A stretch of 29,500 bases of DNA from Anaerolineaceae bacterium UBA4890 (GTDB lineage Bacteria; Chloroflexota; Anaerolineae; Anaerolineales; Anaerolineaceae). The translations under genes were made by a program, and so were the position numbers. Shown here one piece after another: positions 24,071 to 29,500 of the stretch (the first letter of the stretch is position 1; every line of letters starts with the position of its first letter). The stretch covers positions 109,838-139,337 of the forward strand of contig DHCY01000017.1 in the NCBI GenBank assembly GCA_002399085.1, given 5' to 3'. Under the pieces are notes generated by a model. That model was not told where the DNA came from. It did not search any database and was given only the letters and a program-made list of their open reading frames with translations.

Positions 24071-24166
24071 GTGTTGTTGGAAGACAGTCCGAGAGCCATT
24101 AGGTCAAATCGCGTGCTCGTCGGGGACGCCGGCACGATACGCTCAATCAACAACTAAATCCACAAC

Positions 24167-24556
24167 CTAAAACGGCAAGTCGTCGTTATCATCTTCATCA
24201 TAATCTTCGTATGGGTCTTCTTCCGGCTCAGAAAGCTCCTTGCGCACCCATAGAAGCAATATATCGCCCTCTTCCACGCTAATCGCGCGAGCGGCAATGA
24301 TGGGGTCTTCCTGTCTCAAACCAATCCGGTCTTTATATTCCAAGTACATGGTCTGTTTTTCAGACCAGGCATCCTGGCAGCGGTCGAGCAGCTTTTGCGC
24401 ATCAAATGTGCGCAGGTTGGTAAAGGCAGTGTCATAAAGGTAAGGACCTTCCAGAACGCTGTTGACCCAATTCAAAGAACCCTCATTGAATTGGTTTTCA
24501 GAGAGCAGTTGAAATTCTGGTGTTGGACCTTCAATCACAGTAATTTTATTGTTCAT
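24167..24556 (-). CDS. Small acidic protein of unknown function
   Basis: A 129-residue soluble protein that I do not recognise. The N-terminal 105 residues look like a compact mixed fold (conserved-looking aromatic and acidic positions, no membrane segment). The last 25 are almost all Glu, Asp, Pro and Tyr, ending DDDNDDLPF-like. An extended -10 (TGGTATGAT) ends only 9 nt before the ATG, so the mRNA is probably leaderless or nearly so. The neighbours give no function. Confidence 0.7.
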   Translation of the reverse strand: MNNKITVIEGPTPEFQLLSENQFNEGSLNWVNSVLEGPYLYDTAFTNLRTFDAQKLLDRCQDAWSEKQTMYLEYKDRIGLRQEDPIIAARAISVEEGDILLLWVRKELSEPEEDPYEDYDEDDNDDLPF

Positions 24557-24565
24557 ATCGCCGCT

Positions 24566-24574
24566 ATCATACCA
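24566..24574 (-). promoter_or_regulatory. Extended -10 promoter of acidic-protein gene
   Basis: TGGTATGAT on the minus strand; the expected start site is 3-4 nt before the ATG at 24556, with no Shine-Dalgarno sequence in between. Confidence 0.5.
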
Positions 24575-24631
24575 TAGATGACTCTCAAAAAGATATGATA
24601 CTTATTGATTCTTCCCAATTTTTTAAAGTGC

Positions 24632-24669
24632 ACAAAGACCTGTCCTCGTTTGACAGGTCTTTGTTTTTT
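24632..24669. terminator. Strong hairpin terminator between minus-strand genes
   Basis: A 13-bp perfect stem (ACAAAGACCTGTC / GACAGGTCTTTGT, 7-nt loop). The T run (TTTTTT) is on the plus-strand side, while the gene that ends beside it (triple-repeat protein) is on the minus strand, where the run after the stem is weaker (GCACTTTAAAAAA). Confidence 0.8.
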
Positions 24670-24683
24670 GGAAATCTTGGTTA

Positions 24684-25727
24684 CTAATTGGCAGTTGAAT
24701 TCCAGAACCAGTTGTAGGCATACCAGCCGCCAGTTTTAGCCTGGGTTCGGATGGCTATGCGGGTTTGACCAACCAATTCAGCCGGGATATTGAAGGTGGC
24801 TTCAAATGATCCACCAGCACCGGTGTTGAATTCAGCTACTTGAATGCCACCGACAGCCTGGGTCCACATCTTGCCCATCAAAACCGTGAAATCGGTATTG
24901 ACGGGGTAGTTGATACCACTTATGGTGACAGTGGTGTCTTTCACAACCGCAGCAATGCTAAAAGTTGGATACTTTACCACCGGAGCAGGTGTTGGCTGGG
25001 GGGCAGGCTCAGGCGCACTGGCAGTCTTGTTGTAGAACCAATTATAAGCGTACCAACCACCAGTCTTGGCATCCAGGCGAATGGCGATAATATCTTTCTC
25101 CGCCAAATCTGCCGGTATTGGGAAGGTGGCTTCAAATGCGCCAGTATCGCTGGATGTGAGCTCGGCTGCTACAATTCCGCCGATCCCCAGGGTGCCATAT
25201 TTGCCCATGCGGACAACGAACTCATGACTTTTGGGGAAGTTCTTGGCAGAAATCGTGACCGTCTTGCCGGCATCAACCGCCTTGATGCTGAACGATGGGT
25301 ACGCTGGAGCAACAGGAGGGGTTTGGGCGGGGGGTGTGCCACCGGGCCAGGTTCCACTGTCCTTGTTGTTCCAGAACCAGTTGTAATAATAATATCCACC
25401 GGTCAAACTTTCGATACGAATGGAGATCATTGCACGACCTTTAAGGGCTGCCGGGATGTCGACAGTCACTTGGAAGGAACCGCCGGCTGCGGAGTTGAAT
25501 TGGGCAACTTCTATGCCGTTTTCACCGCGGGTGTTATATTCTCCCAGGAGAACTTTGAAGTCGTAGCTCTTGGGCATGTCGTTTGTCAGAATCGTGACGG
25601 ATACATCGGTTTTCACGTCTGCGATGGTGAAACTTGGATAGGCGGCTTCAACTTTGCTCGCACCCAGGAATGCTGGAACAAGAAAAGTTATCGCCAACAG
25701 GATTGTAAATATTCTTTTAGTTTTCAT
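24684..25727 (-). CDS. Secreted protein with three tandem GGWYAYNWF-type repeats
   Basis: A 347-residue exported protein. Signal peptide 1-28 (basic start, hydrophobic core, cut near KVEA). Then three copies of a domain of about 92 residues (30-121, 143-234, 253-344). Each opens with YP(S/T)FxI, has VTI and PxxxxFxVxMG-like strands and a GG(I)xVA...GGSF core, then (F/I)xIPAxL. Each closes with TGG(W/Y)YxYNWFxN. Pro/Ala/Thr linkers join them. No Cys, no catalytic motif. It may be a binding or surface domain; no function is assigned. The ATG at 25727 follows AAAGGAG with 5 nt spacing; the GTG at 25733 is too close to that site. Confidence 0.85.
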   Translation of the reverse strand: MKTKRIFTILLAITFLVPAFLGASKVEAAYPSFTIADVKTDVSVTILTNDMPKSYDFKVLLGEYNTRGENGIEVAQFNSAAGGSFQVTVDIPAALKGRAMISIRIESLTGGYYYYNWFWNNKDSGTWPGGTPPAQTPPVAPAYPSFSIKAVDAGKTVTISAKNFPKSHEFVVRMGKYGTLGIGGIVAAELTSSDTGAFEATFPIPADLAEKDIIAIRLDAKTGGWYAYNWFYNKTASAPEPAPQPTPAPVVKYPTFSIAAVVKDTTVTISGINYPVNTDFTVLMGKMWTQAVGGIQVAEFNTGAGGSFEATFNIPAELVGQTRIAIRTQAKTGGWYAYNWFWNSTAN

Positions 25728-25994
25728 TACCACTCCTTTACATAGTAATCAGGTAATAGGTCTTGTTTAATATGACGCAAAAACCTCAGGATAAGTTCCA
25801 ACAATAATTGAGATTTTACAACTTAAGCGGCAAGGATTTCAAGTTAAACCTGATACCTGCAGGGAAATTCAATCCGTTATCGTTGAATTGTTGGGTCCGT
25901 GAAGCGAGTGTGCGGTATAAGTTTGAAAACCAGCCAGGATTATATGGATCCATCTCAGGTTCAACCAGGAAAATCATGGTAATGTACTTCGAAT

Positions 25995-26000
25995 TATAAT
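25995..26000 (+). promoter_or_regulatory. Predicted -10 element of the M23/asparaginase operon
   Basis: A perfect TATAAT ending 7 nt before the ATG at 26008, which has no good ribosome site, so the first gene is likely leaderless. No -35 is clear. The rest of the gap 25728-26007 shows no gene. Confidence 0.5.
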
Positions 26001-26007
26001 CAAGCGG

Positions 26008-26796
26008 ATGAAACAGAAAACCAGGACCATACTTCTCATTATCCTCTCCATCGCCCTACTTGGTGTGCTGGCTTTGGGTCTGCTATTTGGCGACCGGGTG
26101 CTTGCCTATCTGCGCACCTGGAGCAGCGGGCGCAACAAGGCAGTCATGGATTACATCCGCCATCCAGACGAACACCGGGACTGGGAACTGGAAGCGCTGA
26201 CACGCTGTGGCACGGCGCCCTTTGTTTTACCGACGCATGGGTTTATCGGCTACCTTTACAATGACTCCTTTTCGCCAATGAAATTCCACACAGGATTGGA
26301 TATCTTTGGCGGAAATCCAGTCGGTCAGACACCAGTTTACGCCCCCTATGACAGCTTTCTGACCCGCGAGAATGATTGGAAATCGAGCCTGATCTTGCGC
26401 ATTCCCCAGGATCCGCTCAATCCAGGGCAACAAATCTGGGTCTATATGACCCACATGGCAGATGTTGATGGAAATTCGCTGATCGATGCAGCTTTTCCAC
26501 CCGGCACACGAGACCTTCCGGTCAGGCAAGGCGACTTGCTCGGGTATCAGGGGAATTTTTCAGGTTATCCGGGCACTCCTACAGGAATCCATCTGCATGT
26601 TTCCATCGTCAAGGATGATGGGGATGGCAAGTATCTGAACGAACTCCAAATCGAAAATACGCTGGATCCTTCACCTTTTTCGGGTATCCACTTAATGCTG
26701 CCGATTCTCCACAATCTAATCCGGTCTGTCTGCCACAACAATAAGTGGATAATTTTGAGAGGCTTGACTATAATTCCAAAATTCGGAGGTGACTGA
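26008..26796 (+). CDS. Membrane-anchored M23 family peptidase-like protein
   Basis: A 262-residue protein with one N-terminal membrane segment (7-27) and an extracytoplasmic M23 domain. H94 and D98 (HTGLD), H149 (MTHMAD) and HLH (H195, H197) supply the zinc and catalytic positions. The spacing between the first and last motifs holds an insert (about 150-172) not usual for LytM domains. No LysM domain, unlike the other M23 protein of the window. The substrate is likely peptidoglycan peptide cross-links. It overlaps the next gene by one base (TGATG). Confidence 0.83.
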   Translation: MKQKTRTILLIILSIALLGVLALGLLFGDRVLAYLRTWSSGRNKAVMDYIRHPDEHRDWELEALTRCGTAPFVLPTHGFIGYLYNDSFSPMKFHTGLDIFGGNPVGQTPVYAPYDSFLTRENDWKSSLILRIPQDPLNPGQQIWVYMTHMADVDGNSLIDAAFPPGTRDLPVRQGDLLGYQGNFSGYPGTPTGIHLHVSIVKDDGDGKYLNELQIENTLDPSPFSGIHLMLPILHNLIRSVCHNNKWIILRGLTIIPKFGGD

Positions 26797-27635
26797 TGAA
26801 AGAAATTGCCCCTAACGTCTATATTGAACAAAATTCCATCGGCTTGTATACTGGCATGCTCAGATCAGATACTGGCATGGTACTGATCGATTCACCTCTC
26901 AAAGCGCCGGATGGGGGGTTCAGGAAGTGCGCTGGTGACCAGGATCCGTGCTGTAAGCAGTGTTACATGATCGTGCTCGACACTAACTATGACCGTTTGC
27001 TCAGCATCAAGGGGAGTGATTGCGTGATTGTCGCCCAATCGGATGCAATTTCACCTATTCGAAGCCGTCCAACGAGAATCAGTGACGATTCTCAATCTAA
27101 TACTGAAAACCCTGACATCACCACCGCAGGAAGCCGTATGCTTCTACCTGAGATTATTTATGACAACCAACTCACGCTGCATGTTGATAATCTACAGGTC
27201 GACCTTGAGCATCATCCGGGTTCGAATTATGCGGGGACATGGGTGGAAATCCCCGAGCGCAAGGTAGTTTTCGTTGGTGATACCGTGGTGGTAGATCAGC
27301 CCCCGTTTTTGGCGTACGCCAACCTTGAAGCCTGGGATGATGACCTCAAATTGCTCTTATCCAAACGTTACAAAGATTATCTGATTGTCTCATCCAGGAG
27401 CGGCGTTGTGAGTAATGACCATATTAATGCCATGTCTAAAAACATCACCTCAATCTGGAAATCTTTTCAAATCTTGCAAGAAAACAGTGCACCAATTGAT
27501 GAATGGTACAGCATTATCCCCCAGATTTCAGCCAGGTTCAGCCAGCTGGACTTGTTTAACAGTGAGATTTTTTACAACCGCCTGCACTGGGGAATCAGTA
27601 CATATTTCGAACTCAATCGCCGCGAGAAAGGTTAA
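26796..27635 (+). CDS. Metallo-beta-lactamase-fold protein with degenerate metal site
   Basis: A 279-residue protein whose layout resembles the metallo-beta-lactamase fold (N-terminal NVYIEQNSIGLY and GMVLIDSP strands; HHPGSNYAGTWVEI and KVVFVGDTVV later). The HxHxDH motif is replaced by DTNYDRLLS (62-70), and the third ligand, usually PGH, is PGS (S143). Only D162 of the GD motif stays. Hydrolase activity is unlikely; a structural or sensor role is possible. The ribosome site GGAGGTGA is one of the best in the window. A TATAAT at 26769-26774 may be an internal promoter. The gene lies between an M23 peptidase and an asparaginase. Confidence 0.68.
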   Translation: MKEIAPNVYIEQNSIGLYTGMLRSDTGMVLIDSPLKAPDGGFRKCAGDQDPCCKQCYMIVLDTNYDRLLSIKGSDCVIVAQSDAISPIRSRPTRISDDSQSNTENPDITTAGSRMLLPEIIYDNQLTLHVDNLQVDLEHHPGSNYAGTWVEIPERKVVFVGDTVVVDQPPFLAYANLEAWDDDLKLLLSKRYKDYLIVSSRSGVVSNDHINAMSKNITSIWKSFQILQENSAPIDEWYSIIPQISARFSQLDLFNSEIFYNRLHWGISTYFELNRREKG

Positions 27636-27638
27636 CAA

Positions 27639-28691
27639 ATGGATATTTGCGCAGGATACGAACCTCTGGTTGAATTAACCAGGGGTGGAATTGTTGAAAG
27701 TATTCACCTGGGTGCCATGGCAATGGTGGATTCGGGTGGCGCCTTGCTGGCAGCTTATGGTAACCCCGATATGGTTAGTTTTCCCCGCAGCTCGATGAAA
27801 CCCTTCCAGGCTCTGCCACTGCTTGAGAGTGGCGGACTGGAAGCCTTCAGGTTGACGGATGAAGAGCTGGCGATTGTGTGCGCCTCCCACACAGGTACAG
27901 ACGAGCACGTGCGTGTGTTGAAATCGATCCATCAAAAAGTCGGTTTGCAACTGAGCGACCTGCAATGCGGTGTCCATTGGCCTATCGACAGAGAAACAAC
28001 CTTCCAATTACGGCAGCGCGGCGAAGAACCGGATTCGTATCGCCACAATTGTTCCGGCAAACACAGCGGTATGCTTGCGCAAGCGAAGTTACTGGGGCAG
28101 AGCCTGGATGACTACCTAGCACCGGTCCATTTGGTGCAGCAAAACATCCGCAAAGCGGTCTCCTCGATGTGCGGGATTCATCGCGATGACATGATTTTTG
28201 GCGTGGATGGCTGCAGCGCGCCGGTTTACTCCATGCCGCTGAGCAGTTTTGCCTGGGCAATCTCGCGCCTGGTAGACCCGGCAGACCTGGAAGAGCAGCG
28301 TCAGATTGCCTGTCAAAAAATCACTCATGCCATGATGGCTTACCCACAAATGGTTTCCGGACCGGGGCAGCTCGATACGATTCTGATGGAAGTGATGAAA
28401 GGCAGGCTGATTGCCAAAGGCGGGGCTGAAGGGTACCAATTGATTGGCATTTTGCCTGGCGCGATCTCTGAAGGCTCCAGGGGAATTGGTATCGCCCTCA
28501 AGATCGCCGATGGCGACCCCAGCCGCAGGGCGACACAGCGAGTGATTGTGGAAGTGTTGAAGTCGTTAGGTTTTGGCGGCGAGATGGAATCGGACGCGTA
28601 CGCCAGCCTTAACCAGCCGATTTTGAGAAATCATCGCGGCATTGAGATTGGGGAAGTCCGTCTTGCCCGACCAATCCAGTTTTTCTCGTGA
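27639..28691 (+). CDS. L-asparaginase, Rhizobium etli (ReAV/AnsA-II) type
   Basis: A 350-residue enzyme of the asparaginase_II family, unrelated to E. coli AnsA/AnsB; it converts L-Asn to L-Asp and ammonia. The catalytic Ser-Lys pair is in RSSMKPFQ (S51, K54), a second Ser in CASHTG (S83), and the zinc-binding residues in HNCSGKHSG (C138, K141) and DGCSAP (D190, C192). Five of these are 3 residues after the R. etli positions known to me (48, 51, 135, 138, 189), a constant shift. A Lys in LIAKGGAEG (K260) fits the second Lys. No signal peptide, so cytosolic. It starts 4 nt after the preceding stop with AAAGG upstream. Confidence 0.9.
   Translation: MDICAGYEPLVELTRGGIVESIHLGAMAMVDSGGALLAAYGNPDMVSFPRSSMKPFQALPLLESGGLEAFRLTDEELAIVCASHTGTDEHVRVLKSIHQKVGLQLSDLQCGVHWPIDRETTFQLRQRGEEPDSYRHNCSGKHSGMLAQAKLLGQSLDDYLAPVHLVQQNIRKAVSSMCGIHRDDMIFGVDGCSAPVYSMPLSSFAWAISRLVDPADLEEQRQIACQKITHAMMAYPQMVSGPGQLDTILMEVMKGRLIAKGGAEGYQLIGILPGAISEGSRGIGIALKIADGDPSRRATQRVIVEVLKSLGFGGEMESDAYASLNQPILRNHRGIEIGEVRLARPIQFFS
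27663..27685 (+). other. Hairpin in the start of the asparaginase gene
   Basis: CCTCTGGTT and AACCAGGGG pair (9 bp, one G-U) around GAATT, 24 nt after the ATG begins. No U tract. Position is like that of the hairpin in the serine hydrolase gene. Confidence 0.45.
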
Positions 28692-28694
28692 CAC

Positions 28695-29381
28695 ATGGAA
28701 TTAACACAAACCGATCTTGAAAGTATTGAAAAGCTGGAGCAAGTCAGCAAACAACTGCTCAGGTATTTTGGCGAGCCAGCGTGGTTCGAAAGGTTGCCGG
28801 CAGTAGACGAGCTGATTTGCACGATTCTTTCTCAAAACACCAACGATATCAACCGTGATAAAGCCTACAAAGAGCTGCGCCAGCGCTACCCAACCTGGGA
28901 AGAGGTTCGGGATGCCGACCCGGCTGAACTTCAATATACGATTCGCATAGCCGGTCTGGCTCCGCAAAAGGGACCTAACATCCAGGCTGCACTGCAGGCG
29001 ATTAGCGAGAAGAATGGAGAGATCGACCTGGAATGGCTCAAGGACCTGAGCGTTGATGAAGCCCGGGATTGGCTGGTGAACCTCAAAGGAGTTGGTCCGA
29101 AAACTGCGGCGATCGTGATGGTTTTCTCTTTGGGCATGCCGGCATTCCCGGTTGATACCCATGTTTATCGGGTTACAGGACGGATTGGTTTACGACCAGC
29201 GAAATTAAGCGTCGAGAAAACGCACGAATACCTGGAAGCGATTGGCAACCCTGACGATTTTGGACCCCTGCACTTGAACCTGATCAACCTTGGTCGACAA
29301 ATTTGCCAGGCAAGAAAGCCAAAATGCGCGGTTTGCCCGGTGTTGGGCATGTGTGATTATCCGGATAAACTATTCAATTAG
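28695..29381 (+). CDS. nth: Endonuclease III family DNA glycosylase/lyase
   Basis: A 228-residue base-excision repair enzyme that removes oxidised pyrimidines and cuts abasic sites. The helix-hairpin-helix LKGVGPKTA has the catalytic Lys (K136), and D154 in PVDTHVYRV is the second catalytic residue. The [4Fe-4S] loop C-x6-C-x2-C-x5-C is complete (C204, C211, C214, C220). It starts 4 nt after the asparaginase stop without a clear ribosome site, so it is probably coupled. Last complete gene of the window. MutY-like function is not suggested, as the C-terminal MutT-like domain is missing. Confidence 0.94.
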   Translation: MELTQTDLESIEKLEQVSKQLLRYFGEPAWFERLPAVDELICTILSQNTNDINRDKAYKELRQRYPTWEEVRDADPAELQYTIRIAGLAPQKGPNIQAALQAISEKNGEIDLEWLKDLSVDEARDWLVNLKGVGPKTAAIVMVFSLGMPAFPVDTHVYRVTGRIGLRPAKLSVEKTHEYLEAIGNPDDFGPLHLNLINLGRQICQARKPKCAVCPVLGMCDYPDKLFN

Positions 29382-29500
29382 GGTTAGCTAAGGTCTCCTG
29401 ACCGAACGGTACAAGTCGAGCTATTTCGCAGGGAATGCGGCTTGTCCCATTCCGTCTGTGGAATGGCCAGTGTCCACCGTACGGCACGATAGAGAATCTC
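29382..29500. other. Intergenic end of window with inverted repeats
   Basis: No gene is visible. CCATTCC-gtctgt-GGAATGG (29447-29466) is a 7-bp hairpin, and GGAATG at 29432 can pair with the same CATTCC, giving two mutually exclusive folds. No U tract, so the end of the nth transcript is not defined here. Confidence 0.4.

Noticed and set aside
23917..24153. 78-codon minus-strand open frame over the tRNA gene
   Set aside because: Its GGNRTPNLGVRSASLCPLSYWG-like product is the well-known artefact of reading a tRNA in antisense.
24840..25745. 301-codon plus-strand open frame
   Set aside because: Antisense shadow of the triple-repeat protein gene, which has a signal peptide, a ribosome site and clear internal repeats.
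25808..25999. 63-codon plus-strand open frame before the M23-like gene
   Set aside because: No ribosome site or promoter, no recognisable features; ends inside the predicted promoter.
1..29500. CRISPR arrays, insertion sequences, phage genes or integration sites
   Set aside because: No regularly spaced direct repeats, no transposase or integrase reading frame, and no duplicated tRNA 3' end were seen.

Overview
The window looks like a chromosomal segment of an Anaerolineae-type Chloroflexota bacterium. This is inferred from the mix of two very large secreted subtilases ending in a short Leu-Pro tail, a secreted protein built from three GGWYAYNWF-type repeats, a Rho, an FtsK and a four-domain S1 protein. 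No rRNA or marker-gene search was possible, so the assignment is inference. I see no insertion sequence, phage gene or CRISPR array; this is core plus lifestyle DNA.

Layout. (1) 149-4244, minus strand: a five-gene operon in which every junction overlaps (four-transmembrane protein, catalytic M16 peptidase, non-catalytic M16 partner, AcpS, calcineurin-like phosphoesterase). It is driven by a promoter back to back with the next unit. (2) 4521-7736, plus: an IT/NhaC-like transporter, a cytosolic class-A-beta-lactamase-fold serine hydrolase and an L-Ala-D/L-Glu-type dipeptide epimerase. An M19 dipeptidase converges on it (7743-8846, minus). Together they read as a route for taking in and degrading murein-derived peptides. 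(3) 8904-13020, minus: ribosomal protein S1 homologue and the FtsK/SpoIIIE translocase, each with its own promoter. (4) 13286-21245, plus: two paralogous secreted subtilisin-like proteases with PA inserts. The first carries an extra C-terminal region of about 430 residues that includes a DUF11-type domain apparently split by a nidogen-like insert. (5) 21548-24037, plus: rho, a membrane-anchored LysM/M23 endopeptidase and tRNA-Arg(CCT). (6) 24167-25727, minus: a small acidic protein of unknown function and the secreted triple-repeat protein. (7) 26008-29381, plus: a membrane-anchored M23-like protein, a metallo-beta-lactamase-fold protein that has lost its metal ligands, a Rhizobium-etli-type asparaginase and an endonuclease III.

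How the genes fit together. Secreted subtilases, cell-wall M23 peptidases, the M16 pair, peptide epimerase and dipeptidase, and asparaginase give the picture of a fermentative heterotroph living on protein and cell-wall debris. The most unusual items are the murein-peptide cluster with a 12-bp hairpin inside the start of its second gene, the shared C-terminal tail of the two subtilases, the nested-domain subtilase, the triple-repeat secreted protein, and the degenerate metallo-beta-lactamase in an operon with a zinc asparaginase.
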